From contig NZ_JAIGNN010000001.1 of NCBI RefSeq assembly GCF_019711565.1, positions 434,001 through 498,000 of the forward strand: a stretch of 64,000 nt of DNA, in the 5' to 3' direction. Source of the stretch: Qipengyuania proteolytica (GTDB lineage: Bacteria; Pseudomonadota; Alphaproteobacteria; Sphingomonadales; Sphingomonadaceae). Shown in pieces: positions 52,081-61,236 of the stretch. Position 1 is the stretch's first letter. Each line of letters begins with the position of its first letter. A program made the translations under genes and the position numbers. The notes beneath the pieces were generated by a model. That model was not told the origin of the DNA. It saw nothing but the letters and a program-made list of their open reading frames with translations, and did no database searches.

Positions 52081-53001
52081 CTAGGGCTGTCCGGCCTGAA
52101 CCGGAACTGAAACCTCGGTCACGCGGCGCGCGAAAGCGGCGAAGCGCAGCACGACGTCGCGATCGTTCCGCCAGGGGCTCGCCAGCGAGATCAGCGGAGC
52201 GTTGTGATCCATGCCCGGATAAAAGACCGTTTCCACCGGCGCGCCCAACGCCGACAGCGCCTTGGCCAGAGCCCGCGTGTTGCGCGGTTTGACAAGCGTA
52301 TCCTGTTCGCCGTGGATCAGCAGCATGGGCGGGGCTCCGGCGCGCGCATGGTTGACCGGCTGGCTCTCCTCGCCTGCCCCCACCGAGCCGAAGCTGGCCT
52401 TGGTCGAATCCGAATCGAACGGGTAGAAATCATAGGGTCCGGCGAGGCCGACCACCCCCTTGATCACGCCCGGTGCAACCCCTGCCTGCTCCAGCCAGCG
52501 CGTCTCGAGCGCGACCTGCGCGACATTGTAGGCACCCGCCGAATGGCCGGCGAGCACGATCCGGGTGGGGTCGCCACCGAAGTCGCCCCCGCGCCGTGCC
52601 ATGGTGCCGACGGCGGCGGCAGTGTCCTCCAGCATGGCGGGGTAGCGGCCCGCGTCCTCGAGGCGGTAGCCCGCCAGCACGACGACGAAACCCTTGTCCG
52701 CCATGGCGCGGGCCACGAAGGTATAGTCGTCCGGATCGCCCCAGCGCCAGCTGCCGCCATGGACGAAGACGAGGATCGGCAGGCCCGCCTCGCCGGGCGG
52801 CGCGAACACGCGCAGTTTTTGCTGCGGGTGCGGGCCGTAGCTGGTTTCGGCAAGCAGTTCCGCTTCACCCGATCCGCCTGCCACCCGGTCCACCGTGTCG
52901 AGCACCGCAGCCCCGTTGATGCGGATGGCGAGCCACAGGCCCGCACCCACGAGCACGACCAGGCCGAGAAGGCCTCCGGCGATTTGGAGCATGCGTCTCA
53001 C
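52081..53001 (-). CDS. Alpha/beta hydrolase (esterase/lipase type)
   Basis: A 306-residue hydrolase with one N-terminal membrane segment (GGLLGLVVLVGAGLWLA). The oxyanion motif FVHGGSWRWGD, the nucleophile in LAGHSAGAYNVA, the Asp region LLIHGEQDTLV and the His in YPGMDHNAPL give a complete triad of the BD-FAE/HSL-like family. Likely membrane-anchored on the periplasmic side. GTG 53001 overlaps the App1-type stop as GTGA, so the two are coupled; ATG 52992 is an alternative. Confidence 0.85.
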   Translation of the reverse strand: MRRMLQIAGGLLGLVVLVGAGLWLAIRINGAAVLDTVDRVAGGSGEAELLAETSYGPHPQQKLRVFAPPGEAGLPILVFVHGGSWRWGDPDDYTFVARAMADKGFVVVLAGYRLEDAGRYPAMLEDTAAAVGTMARRGGDFGGDPTRIVLAGHSAGAYNVAQVALETRWLEQAGVAPGVIKGVVGLAGPYDFYPFDSDSTKASFGSVGAGEESQPVNHARAGAPPMLLIHGEQDTLVKPRNTRALAKALSALGAPVETVFYPGMDHNAPLISLASPWRNDRDVVLRFAAFARRVTEVSVPVQAGQP

Positions 53002-54101
53002 TTTGCTTGCGTATCCGTCTGTTCGATCGTGTCGACGATCGCGCGTGTTTCCCCGTCGCCCAGCAGGCCGATCGAGGCAAGGAATTCGTGGCCGGTCGCG
53101 TAATCGTCGCCGAGCCAGAGGGGAATTTTCGCCGCTTCGATGGCGGCCTTCGCGGCCACCTCTTCGGGGCTGAACGCCTCGCCGACCTTGCGGATGAAGA
53201 TCGCGCGCACGCGGCCCGGATTGGCGGTGGCGATAGCGGCGAAGGCAGTGAGGTCGCCCTGGCTGTCATCGCCGATCAGAGCAAACTTGATCGTGGGGTA
53301 GGTGGCGAGGATGCCGTCGATCGCCGCCCGCTTGTGCGCGCCGTGGCTGCCGGACCCGAAAGTGTCGCGGTTGAGCCCCCAGTCGCGCAACATGATCGGC
53401 CCCAAGGGCAAGCCGCGGGTTTCGATATAGGTGACCAGATAGCTGAACAGGTTCCACGGGCTTGACGAGACGTAGAAGAACGGCCGCGTGCTCGCCCGCT
53501 TTCGCTGGCCCGCGTGCCCCTCGTCCTCGCCCAGCAGCGGTCCGCCACCGAGCGCGGTGTAGAAGACGTCTGCACCGGGGACGAGAATGCGTTCTTCCGG
53601 CATGTCCAGCAGGACGCGGCGCCAGTTGCGCATGACTGCGCGGAAATCGCCGGTGATGCCGGTTTCGATGATCGTATCGTCGATATCCGAAATGACGCCG
53701 AGCGCGGTGGCGCTGCCCGGCGCGAGGACATGACCGTCGATGCAGTGGGCGCCGGTCCCGTTGGTCCAGTGGAGCACGACCGTTTCCCATTGCGGATCGC
53801 GTGCGAGCGGCCACTCGCCCTCGAGGCGGATGTCGAAATGGACGAAGCCTTCCCCGTCGGTCAGTCCCTGGTGGCGGGATGCGCGGCCATCGGGCCGGAC
53901 GATCTCGAGCTCGACGGCCAGCTCCGGCACCTCGTGGCTGGCGAATTGCGCCAGCATCGTCTTGGCTGCGAGCCACTTGCTGCGCTTTTCGAAACCGCCA
54001 TCGCGCGAACGCAAGGCGCGCGCGGTGAGCCGCAGGCGGGTCTCGTTGCGATAGCCGAAATAGGGCTGGATGCGGACGGGCGCAGTGGGAAAAAACGGCA
54101 T
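52998..54101 (-). CDS. App1 family phosphatase (DUF2183)
   Basis: A 367-residue protein. The N-terminal beta-rich part has PYFGYRNETRLRLTARAL and VHFDIRLEG; the C-terminal half is a HAD-like domain with the catalytic D-x-D-x-T motif in VISDIDDTIIETGITG, then FFYVSSSPWNLF, and FALIGDDSQGD. Yeast App1 with this motif is a magnesium-dependent phosphatidate phosphatase. The bacterial substrate is not proven. Coupled to the alpha/beta hydrolase downstream. Confidence 0.87.
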   Translation of the reverse strand: MPFFPTAPVRIQPYFGYRNETRLRLTARALRSRDGGFEKRSKWLAAKTMLAQFASHEVPELAVELEIVRPDGRASRHQGLTDGEGFVHFDIRLEGEWPLARDPQWETVVLHWTNGTGAHCIDGHVLAPGSATALGVISDIDDTIIETGITGDFRAVMRNWRRVLLDMPEERILVPGADVFYTALGGGPLLGEDEGHAGQRKRASTRPFFYVSSSPWNLFSYLVTYIETRGLPLGPIMLRDWGLNRDTFGSGSHGAHKRAAIDGILATYPTIKFALIGDDSQGDLTAFAAIATANPGRVRAIFIRKVGEAFSPEEVAAKAAIEAAKIPLWLGDDYATGHEFLASIGLLGDGETRAIVDTIEQTDTQAK

Positions 54102-54160
54102 CGCCGGCAGGGCTAGCGAAAGCCCGGCGCCGGCGACAGGGGTTTTCTCCGCAAGGGGGT

Positions 54161-56134
54161 TCAGCCGAGCAGCTTGCGCGCCGCGCGTTCGAGCGCCGGG
54201 ATGTCTTCCGGCAGTTCTCCCAGCACGACGATCTCCCCTTCGAGCGTGCGGCGGACCATGACGAGCGCAAATTCGGGGCCGTCGCCGTCGAGATCGGCCA
54301 GCGACAGCGGCTCGAGCTTGCGCAGCTTCTTCGCCAGCGCGCCCTTGACCGTGTTCTGGTCGTCGACCTGCTTGCCCTGCTCTTCCTTGCGTGCCCGGCG
54401 TTCGGCCTGGACCACGCCCTTGAGGCCGCCTTCGGCCTCGGACAGGAACGTGCCGAGGGCGCCGCGTTCCACGCCCACCCGGTGGGCGTACATCAGGACC
54501 GCGGCATATTCGGTGAGGCGGGTCTTGTCGTAATCGGCCCCGAAGACGAGCTTGACCACCGGGGTCATCGGCGCGCGATCCTGCACGCTGAGGCCATTGT
54601 CGTCGAGCAGTTCGGCAAAACCGTCCGGGTCGTCCTGCGTCTCCAGGCTGAAGTCGTAAGCCAGCGCGACGGCGGCATAGAGCGCCTTACGGCTGCGATC
54701 CTCGGTGTTTTGCGCGGCCTGCGCCTGTTCGCGCGCCGCGGCGAGGCAATCGTAGAGGCCCTCGGGGGCTTCCTCGACCACGATCGCCGGGGCGGGTTCT
54801 TCGGTAACATCGTCAATCGACAGTTCGAGCGGGTCGCCCGACACGACCGGGGCCGTGTCTGCTACGACGTCCTCGACTGGTTCCTCGGCCGGGTCATCGT
54901 CGTCGGCGAACTCGTCGGTCAGCTCGAAAGCGTCTTCTTCCTCGAGTTCGAACACATCGTCCGCTTCGGCCATCGGTTCTTCGTCGGCCTCGTAGGGCTC
55001 GGGAAGCGAGAAGGTAACCGTCGGTTCCTCCGCCTCATAAGCCTGCGGCACCGGCGGCGCCGGTTCGGTGGTCGACAGGTCGACCGCCTTCTTGGTGCGT
55101 TCGCCGCGGCTGACGAGCGACATCAGGCTGCTCTCGCCATCCTCTTCGCCGAGCGGGTCGACCAAATCGTCGACATCCTCGCCCTCGGGCTCTTCGTCCC
55201 AGTCCGGCAGGCCATAGTCGGCAGCGGTCTTGATGCCGGTGTCGTAGTCGTCGAAGTCCGCAGCTTCGGCGTAAGCCTCGCCCTCGTCGCCGATATAACC
55301 GCCGATCGGATTGCCGAGCGCATCGACCCCGCGCAGCTGCCGCTGGGTTGCCGGCTCGGGTGCTTCGTCCTGCCCGAACGCGGGGGCCGGCAAGCCGTCC
55401 CCGTCCTCGATCCCGGCCACATCCAGCGCCGCAAGGTCGAGCACGTCGTCGGAGAAGGGGTCGCCGTCGCCTTGCGCAGTCAGCATCTCGGCGGTTTCAA
55501 GTTGGGCTTCCGCTTCGGCAGCCTCCTCGTCCTCGTCGTAGTCGCCGAGCGACTGGCCGATCTCAAGCAGCAGCTCGTCCGCCGCCGCCTGGTCGGCCAT
55601 TTCCTTCCAGTTGATGACGCCGTAGATGAAATCGATCGTCTCGTTGTCAGACGAATAGGGCAGCAGGATGCCGCGATAGAGCACCGTCGCGCCGCGTTCG
55701 TTGACGAATTCAGCCTCGAAGCCGATCGGCGCCTGATTGGCGAGGATCTGCATGTAATGGTCGGTGATGCGGCTGAGCACGGAGCGGCTCGGCACGTCCG
55801 ACAGGCGGATGATCAGTTCGTCGTGACCGCATTCTTCGGCGAGTTCGGCGCCGACGAACGGCACGGCCGGATCCTCGATGCCGTCGCGAAAATCGAGCAG
55901 GACCGAGAACGGGCCGAAATCGTCGAGCGCGTCGGGTTCGAGATCCTCGATATCGGGATAGTTGCGGTCGCCCAGCAGGCTTGCCCAGTGGTTGTAGGCG
56001 CGCACCTGCATGCGGCGCTCGTCCTGGCCGACGGGCGAGGGCGGCGGCTGGATGTCGGCATCGCCGTCATCGACGTATTCGTCGATCGGTTCGTCCGATT
56101 CATGCGCGCCGAAATAGCCGCCAAGCCTGTCCAT
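54161..56134 (-). CDS. Large acidic PAS-like protein, unknown function
   Basis: A 657-residue, very acidic protein in three parts. Residues about 40-185 resemble a PAS_5-type domain (VRAYNHWASLLGDRNYPDIEDLEPD, FGPFSVLLDFRDG, VLYRGILLPYSSDNETIDFIYGVINW). Residues about 190-450 are low-complexity Asp/Glu-rich. Residues about 460-655 form a helical domain (EGLYDCLAAAREQAQAAQ, ALYAAVALAYDFSLETQ, LTEYAAVLMYAHRVGV) ending in a short beta segment. No catalytic motif is seen. AGGA sits ahead of ATG 56134. Could be a regulatory scaffold; not established. Confidence 0.7.
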   Translation of the reverse strand: MDRLGGYFGAHESDEPIDEYVDDGDADIQPPPSPVGQDERRMQVRAYNHWASLLGDRNYPDIEDLEPDALDDFGPFSVLLDFRDGIEDPAVPFVGAELAEECGHDELIIRLSDVPSRSVLSRITDHYMQILANQAPIGFEAEFVNERGATVLYRGILLPYSSDNETIDFIYGVINWKEMADQAAADELLLEIGQSLGDYDEDEEAAEAEAQLETAEMLTAQGDGDPFSDDVLDLAALDVAGIEDGDGLPAPAFGQDEAPEPATQRQLRGVDALGNPIGGYIGDEGEAYAEAADFDDYDTGIKTAADYGLPDWDEEPEGEDVDDLVDPLGEEDGESSLMSLVSRGERTKKAVDLSTTEPAPPVPQAYEAEEPTVTFSLPEPYEADEEPMAEADDVFELEEEDAFELTDEFADDDDPAEEPVEDVVADTAPVVSGDPLELSIDDVTEEPAPAIVVEEAPEGLYDCLAAAREQAQAAQNTEDRSRKALYAAVALAYDFSLETQDDPDGFAELLDDNGLSVQDRAPMTPVVKLVFGADYDKTRLTEYAAVLMYAHRVGVERGALGTFLSEAEGGLKGVVQAERRARKEEQGKQVDDQNTVKGALAKKLRKLEPLSLADLDGDGPEFALVMVRRTLEGEIVVLGELPEDIPALERAARKLLG

Positions 56135-56251
56135 GGATTCCTACGCCCCCGAAAGAGTTGTGCTCGTTCGGAAACGGTATGGCGGATGCGTGGTAAACAT
56201 ATGGTTAAATACGTTTACCAACCTTTCCTCCGGCGGGGCCGGCAGGGTGGG

Positions 56252-56701
56252 TCAGAGCATGTAGCGCATGCGGATCGTGAGCGCCTTGTCGGCCGCACCG
56301 ATGTCGAAGGCGGCGTCCGAAAATTTCGGCGGGGCCATGCGGACCGGGGCGTCGCGCGAAAAGCCGAAGCCCTCCTTGGGCATCATGCCCAGTGCGCGGT
56401 CGGCCTTGCCGTTGCCGTTCTCGTCATGCAGCAGCGCGATAGCGTAACGCCCGGGCTTCACGTCGGTGAAGGTAAAGCTGACCGTTCCGGCCTTCGCATC
56501 GGCGGTCGCGGCATAGGCATTGGGCACGCCGCGGCAGCGAGGGAATTTGCTTTCGTCGGTCGTCATGCAAGCGCGCACGATCCCCTTGGCATTGCGCAGG
56601 TCGGTTACCGTCACCGAAACCTTGGCCTGTTCCACCGTAGGCGATGCGCCGGCCACCAACAGGCCGAGCGGCAGGGCGGCAAGGGCGGTGAGGCGCTTCA
56701 C
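56252..56701 (-). CDS. DUF2141 family secreted protein
   Basis: A 149-residue protein with signal peptide LTALAALPLGLLVAGASP and a DUF2141 domain: VSVTVTDLRNAKGIVRACM, GRYAIALLHDENGNGKADRALGMMPKEGFGFSRDA, the family core. The H-D-E-N-G-N-G-K-A-D loop looks like a calcium-binding D-x-N-x-N-x-K-x-D turn. Likely periplasmic; role unknown. GTG 56701 overlaps the sterol-desaturase-family stop as GTGA. A second member is at 60622-61119. Confidence 0.85.
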   Translation of the reverse strand: MKRLTALAALPLGLLVAGASPTVEQAKVSVTVTDLRNAKGIVRACMTTDESKFPRCRGVPNAYAATADAKAGTVSFTFTDVKPGRYAIALLHDENGNGKADRALGMMPKEGFGFSRDAPVRMAPPKFSDAAFDIGAADKALTIRMRYML

Positions 56702-57414
56702 AGTTGCGCGCTCAGCCCGCGGTCCGTGCCGCACAGGCGATCCCAGAAACGGAAATAGAGGCCGTAATTGCATCGATACTCTTCATGGTGACGCTGGTGG
56801 TGGCTGGCGGTTATCAGCCACCCGCCTAACCGCGAATGAACCAGCCATCGGGGAAACATCTCCCAGCCCATATGGTTGGTGACGCCCATCACGGTCATCA
56901 CCATCAGCACGAGACCGAGCATGGCGACATGGATCGGGATCAGGAAGACGAGCGCGGGGATGACCACCGCGCCGGTCAGGGCCTCCCACGGGTGGAAGCT
57001 CATTGCCGCCCAGGCGGTCGGCGGGCGGCTGGCATGGTGGACGGCATGCGCCACGCGGAACGGCTTCGGCCGGTGCATCCAACGGTGGGTCCAGTAGAAC
57101 CACGTATCGTGCGCGAAGAGGTAGAGCAGCGGGGCGACCGGGAGATACCACAGCGGATAGTCGTTCCAGCCGGTGTAGATCTGCGTCCAGCCACGCTCCT
57201 GCCAGCCCCAGGCGACGACGCCAGCGGGGATGCCATAGATCGCTGCCGAGGCTAGCGACCAGCCGATCTCGCGCCGGATCTGCGGGCCGAGCTTCGCGTG
57301 GTAGCCGGGCCGCACGCGAGCCGTGACGAGCGCGAAGACGCCGCTCGCCGCGAGATAGCGCCCGGCGACGATCGCCGTCATCGCCAGTGCGGAAAGGAGA
57401 ATGGCCGTCCACAT
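56698..57414 (-). CDS. Sterol desaturase / fatty acid hydroxylase family enzyme
   Basis: A 238-residue membrane diiron enzyme with the three His clusters: HDTWFYWTHRWMH, HAVHH and HHQRHHEEY. Five membrane segments are visible. The family oxidises lipids; CrtZ-like, carotenoid or hopanoid substrates are possible but not decided. ATG 57414 is used, with AGGTGG 9 bases ahead; a GTG at 57426 is the alternative. Coupled to the DUF2141 gene downstream. Confidence 0.88.
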   Translation of the reverse strand: MWTAILLSALAMTAIVAGRYLAASGVFALVTARVRPGYHAKLGPQIRREIGWSLASAAIYGIPAGVVAWGWQERGWTQIYTGWNDYPLWYLPVAPLLYLFAHDTWFYWTHRWMHRPKPFRVAHAVHHASRPPTAWAAMSFHPWEALTGAVVIPALVFLIPIHVAMLGLVLMVMTVMGVTNHMGWEMFPRWLVHSRLGGWLITASHHQRHHEEYRCNYGLYFRFWDRLCGTDRGLSAQL

Positions 57415-57464
57415 GATCCGCGCCACCTATGCCGCATGCGGGCAAGCGCGGACAAGCGCTTCGT

Positions 57465-57947
57465 TCAGCCGTCCCCACCCCATGGGGCGCAGTGTGGATC
57501 GCCGGCCACGGTCATCCGGCGCAGCGAGGCGCGTGCCAGCCGCTCAACCTCGACCTTGCGGCGAGCGGCGGCCAGCGGGTGGAGCGGCGCGGGACGCACG
57601 ATCTCGCCGTCGTATCCGTCGGCGACGATGATGCCGCAGCAGTCGGGACGGTAATCCGGCCCCTCCAGCGGTCCGCGATCGAGCCCCGGGGGCAGGCCCC
57701 AGTAGAAGCGGTCGCAATGGTCGAGATAGTCCGGCCACTTGCCGTCACCCAGCAGGTCCGCGCGCTGGACCTTGATCTCCACGATGATCACCCGTCCCTT
57801 GGGATCGACACCCATCAGGTCCGCGCGCCGCCCGTTTCGCAGCGGCATTTCCGCCAGGCACCAGATGTCGTTGCGCGCGAACAGTCGCGCGATGCCGCGT
57901 GCGACCATGGCCGCGGTTTCTGCCTGCAGAATTGCCGAATCCGTCAT
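57465..57947 (-). CDS. mmcB: MmcB family DNA repair protein
   Basis: A 160-residue protein of the MmcB family (alphaproteobacterial, induced by DNA damage in Caulobacter). It has the PD-(D/E)xK nuclease core: MPLRNGRRADLMGVDPKGRVIIVEIKVQRADL, followed by KWPDYLDHCDRFYWGLPPG and the conserved CCGIIVADGYDGEIV. It likely handles mitomycin-type DNA lesions. Single gene with its own start. Confidence 0.9.
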   Translation of the reverse strand: MTDSAILQAETAAMVARGIARLFARNDIWCLAEMPLRNGRRADLMGVDPKGRVIIVEIKVQRADLLGDGKWPDYLDHCDRFYWGLPPGLDRGPLEGPDYRPDCCGIIVADGYDGEIVRPAPLHPLAAARRKVEVERLARASLRRMTVAGDPHCAPWGGDG

Positions 57948-58001
57948 GGCACCGGATTGGAACAGATGGCGAACGCAGTCAAGCTGCGCCTGACCCGGAG
58001 C

Positions 58002-58400
58002 CTATTCGGCGGGAACCAGTGCAAGGATGGCACCGCGCGCGGTGTGGAATTCGCGCCACAGCGTCAGGGCCGCCGCCGTGGTGTCCTGCCCTTGCGCGGT
58101 GAGCGAAAGCAGGGCTCGCAGGCCTGGCTGCATGACCGCGGCGAGATCGTCGATCCCGCGCGCCACCATCTCGTATTGCCAGCCGCCCTGTTCTGCCGCG
58201 CGAAGCGGTAGCGAAGCGACCTCCTGCGAGACCGTCTCGCGGCCGAGCTGGGCGAGATTGCCGACGGCAGCGCCCGCTTCATGGACCGCGTCCCACCGGT
58301 TGGCGAGCTCGCCCACGTCGGGCACCGCGCGCGGGCCGGGTTCCACCGGCGGCAGCATGGTTGCCTGGCTGAGGTCGAATTCGTGGGCAATGGCGCTCAT
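58002..58400 (-). CDS. Small helical protein, unknown function
   Basis: A 132-residue soluble protein, rich in Ala, Leu and Gly, with long helices ([57 protein letters not shown]). No signal peptide and no cysteine. No family is recognised. It lies on the minus strand, divergent from tRNA-Arg across 136 bases. Composition fits the surroundings. Confidence 0.55.
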   Translation of the reverse strand: MSAIAHEFDLSQATMLPPVEPGPRAVPDVGELANRWDAVHEAGAAVGNLAQLGRETVSQEVASLPLRAAEQGGWQYEMVARGIDDLAAVMQPGLRALLSLTAQGQDTTAAALTLWREFHTARGAILALVPAE

Positions 58401-58531
58401 GGCTTGAGGGATTACGCATCCCTCCTTGCCAAATGGCTAACGCCAGGCGCGCAATTCGCGCGCTCGGCGATTTGCACTGGCGAGCGCCCGCACGCCTTGC
58501 TAAGCGCCCCGCTCGTCGATAGGCCGATTGG

Positions 58532-58613
<82 letters not shown>

Positions 58614-58697
58614 GGCCTTCTTGTCCGGGTCCCCGTCCTGCTCGGCGATTTTCCCCTAGGAAAGGCCCTGCCTTCGCGGCTAAGGCCCACAGCGATC

Positions 58698-59738
58698 ATG
58701 GACCGCACGATCTATCGTTTCGACCAGTTGCCGATGTCGGCCAGCACCGGGCAGGCGCCTGGGCGGAGCGGGCAGGGTATCGGCGCGGCGCGTCGTGATG
58801 CGCCGCGGATCGGGGTGATCTACAACCCGCGCAGCCACCGCAACAAGGGCCAGGACCTCGAATGCACCGAGCGGCCCGACATCACCGTGGCCCAACCGCG
58901 CGAGCGGGAGGACATCGCCGCGGCGCTGGCGGCGTTCGCTGCGGACGGGATCGACTATCTCATCATCAATGGGGGTGACGGGACGGTGCGCGACGTGCTG
59001 ACGATGGGGCAGGGCGTGTTCGGCGACGCCTGGCCGGCGCTGGCAATCCTGCCCAAGGGCAAGACGAACGCGCTCAACGTCGATCTCGGTGCGCCGCCGG
59101 GCTGGAACCTGCCCGACGCGATTGCGGCTTTCGCAAACGGCAAGCGCATCGTGCGCCGGCCGCTCTCCGTCGCCCGCGAGGGGGGCGGTGAACCGCCGAT
59201 GCTGGGATTCATCTTCGGTGCCGGGGCCTTCACGCTCGGGATCGAGACCGGTCAGGACGCCCATGCGCTGGGCTTTTTCAACAGCCTGGCCGTGGGCGCG
59301 ACCGGGGCATGGGGGGTGATGCAGGCGCTGTTCGGCAGCGACGCCAACAAATGGCGGCGTGGCACCGAGATGAGCTTGGCCTACCTGCCCTCGGGCGAGC
59401 CGGTCGAGCGCTCGGCCCATGGCGATCCGGCCCGTCGCAGCCTCTTGCTCGCTAGCACGCTCGCCAAGATGCCGCTCGACATCAAGCTGTTCGCCCCGGA
59501 TGGCGACGGCATCAAGCTGGCGCTGCTCGACAAGCCGCGCCGCCGGATCCTCGCGTCCGTGCCTGCGATCCTGCTCGGCTGGCGGCCGGACTGGCTGGCG
59601 GGCGCGGGCTTCCACCAGCTATCGGCGCACGCGTTTTCGCTCGACGTCGGCGAGCCGGTGATCCTCGACGGGGAGGCCTTTCCGGCCGGCCGGTACCTGA
59701 TCGGGCAGGGACCCGAGCTGACCTTCGTCACCCCGTGA
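58698..59738 (+). CDS. Diacylglycerol kinase family lipid kinase
   Basis: A 346-residue member of the DAGK_cat family, with a 35-residue N-terminal extension. Landmarks are IGVIYNPRSHRNKG, YLIINGGDGTVRDVLTM (nucleotide loop) and LAILPKGKTNALNVDLG. The C-terminal domain (about 145-345) has LGFIFGAGAFTLGI and a beta-sandwich ending EPVILDGEAFPAG. It would make phosphatidic acid or a related phospholipid. Its stop overlaps the Tam41-like gene start by 4 bases. Paralogous to the kinase at 13118-13975. Confidence 0.87.
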   Translation: MDRTIYRFDQLPMSASTGQAPGRSGQGIGAARRDAPRIGVIYNPRSHRNKGQDLECTERPDITVAQPREREDIAAALAAFAADGIDYLIINGGDGTVRDVLTMGQGVFGDAWPALAILPKGKTNALNVDLGAPPGWNLPDAIAAFANGKRIVRRPLSVAREGGGEPPMLGFIFGAGAFTLGIETGQDAHALGFFNSLAVGATGAWGVMQALFGSDANKWRRGTEMSLAYLPSGEPVERSAHGDPARRSLLLASTLAKMPLDIKLFAPDGDGIKLALLDKPRRRILASVPAILLGWRPDWLAGAGFHQLSAHAFSLDVGEPVILDGEAFPAGRYLIGQGPELTFVTP

Positions 59739-60631
59739 ACGTGACACTGGCCGAGCGCGTGCGCGAAAGCCTGGCGCGCGAAATCCGGCCCGAGGTCGGC
59801 GCCTATGCGCGGATGCTCGGTGAAGAGGCCGGTGCGCTCGGCGTGCTGTTCTACGGCTCCAATCTGCGCACCGGTTCGCTCGAAGGCGTGCTCGATTTCT
59901 ACGTGTTGGTGCCGGGCCCGCAGCGGGAGCGGATCTGGCCGCGGGTCAGTTATCGCGAATGGGAACATGGCGGCGAGGTGTTGCGCGCCAAGATCGCGAC
60001 CATGTCGCTCGAGCAATTCTCAAGCGCGGCAAGCGGCGAGTCGCGCGACACCACGATCTGGGCCCGGTTTGTCCAGCCGAGCGCCCTGATCTGGGCCCGC
60101 AACGACGATGCGCGCGAGGCGATCGCCACGGCGGTCGCCAGCGCCGCGACGACGGCGGCGCGCCTCGCGGCGGCGCTGGGGCCTGCCAGCGGCACTGCGG
60201 CGGATTACTGGCGCGCGCTGTTCCGCGCGACCTATCGGGCAGAATTCCGGGTCGAGCAGCCGGGACGCGAGGACTCGATCCTGTCGGTCAATCGCGAGCA
60301 TTTCGAAGGGCTGCTGCCGCTCGCCTGGGCCGCACAGGACATAGCTTTCTCACGCGCAGGAGAGTGCCTGTCGACGCAACTGGAGCCCGGTGCCCGCAAG
60401 GCGACACTCGAGTGGTGGTCCACTCGCGCGCGGGTGGGCAAGGCGCTCAACCTGTTGCGGCTCGCGAAGGCGACGACCACTTTCGACGGTGCGGCCGACT
60501 ATGCCGCGTGGAAGCTCCACCGCCACACCGGCATCGCGCTGGAGGTCACGCCCTTTCGCGCAAAGCACCCGCTGCTCGCCGCGCCGGGGGCGCTGGTCGA
60601 GCTATGGCGCAAGCGCCGCGCTCAGCGATAG
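59735..60631 (+). CDS. Tam41-like nucleotidyltransferase (candidate CDP-DAG synthase)
   Basis: A 298-residue soluble protein. Residues about 36-60 carry a nucleotidyltransferase-like motif, VLFYGSNLR then LDFYVLVPG, matching the Y-G-S-G-V then L-D-F-V-F pattern of mitochondrial Tam41. Later segments also align by eye with Tam41: the AAALGPASGTAADYWRALFRATYRAEFRVE region and SVNREHFEGLLPLAW near residue 190. Tam41 makes CDP-diacylglycerol from phosphatidate and CTP. GTG 59735 overlaps the lipid kinase stop (GTGA), which would pair a phosphatidate-producing and a phosphatidate-consuming enzyme. Resemblance is by eye, not searched. Confidence 0.6.
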   Translation: MNVTLAERVRESLAREIRPEVGAYARMLGEEAGALGVLFYGSNLRTGSLEGVLDFYVLVPGPQRERIWPRVSYREWEHGGEVLRAKIATMSLEQFSSAASGESRDTTIWARFVQPSALIWARNDDAREAIATAVASAATTAARLAAALGPASGTAADYWRALFRATYRAEFRVEQPGREDSILSVNREHFEGLLPLAWAAQDIAFSRAGECLSTQLEPGARKATLEWWSTRARVGKALNLLRLAKATTTFDGAADYAAWKLHRHTGIALEVTPFRAKHPLLAAPGALVELWRKRRAQR

Positions 60632-61119
60632 CGCATGGCGATGGTGATTGATTCGACCCCATTGCCGACCTTGAACGCGGTCTTCTTGTAGCTCGGCTTG
60701 CCGAGGTTCCAGATGTTGATGCTGGGATTGTTCGACATCGCACCGCCGTCGGCGAAGATATCGGTCTTGCCGTTGCCGTTGATGTCGTGGCGCACGGCGA
60801 TGCCATAGGTGCCGGGTGCGGGTACGGGCATGCAGAAGGTCATCGATCCGGCCCGTGCGGGGGCTTCGATGCGATTGATCCACTTGCCCTTTTCCAGCCA
60901 GTCCTGCTGCGTCCCGCGATAGCTCTGGACGCGCATCGTGCCCTTCGATTCCTTGATCCCGGTCACCGTCACGCGGACGGCCGGGCCGGCGCCGGCGGCG
61001 CATTTCGCGGGGTTGTCGCTGATGGTCTGGCGGTATTGTGCCTGGACCGGCGCGGCAAGCGCCACGCCTGCGAGCGCGACGCCGGCCATCCCGGCGAGGG
61101 TCTTGGTCGTGCTGGTCAT
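60622..61119 (-). CDS. DUF2141 family secreted protein (second copy)
   Basis: A 165-residue exported protein: signal peptide TLAGMAGVALAGVALAAPVQAQ, then a DUF2141 domain with VRVTVTGIKESKGTMRVQ, TYGIAVRHDINGNGKTDIFADGG and NIWNLGKPSYKKTAFKVGNG. The H-D-I-N-G-N-G-K-T-D loop matches the copy at 56252-56701. An AGGGA stands 6 bases before ATG 61119, so the Met at 61137 is rejected. Its end overlaps the convergent Tam41-like gene by 10 bases. Confidence 0.85.
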   Translation of the reverse strand: MTSTTKTLAGMAGVALAGVALAAPVQAQYRQTISDNPAKCAAGAGPAVRVTVTGIKESKGTMRVQSYRGTQQDWLEKGKWINRIEAPARAGSMTFCMPVPAPGTYGIAVRHDINGNGKTDIFADGGAMSNNPSINIWNLGKPSYKKTAFKVGNGVESITIAMRYR

Positions 61120-61236
61120 AAAAATCCCTGTTCTCATGCGCGACGCCTCACGCGGAGGCGGACCTTGCGGTCGTGATATGGGGCCTATCTACCGGAATGC
61201 ACTGAATTGCGGCTGAATTGGCCTGTGCCCGCGCGT

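Noticed and set aside
54482-56758. 758-residue plus-strand open frame opposite the acidic PAS-like gene
   Set aside because: Its His/Arg/Val-rich repeats are the antisense of the Asp/Glu-rich linker. No start signal and no family motif.
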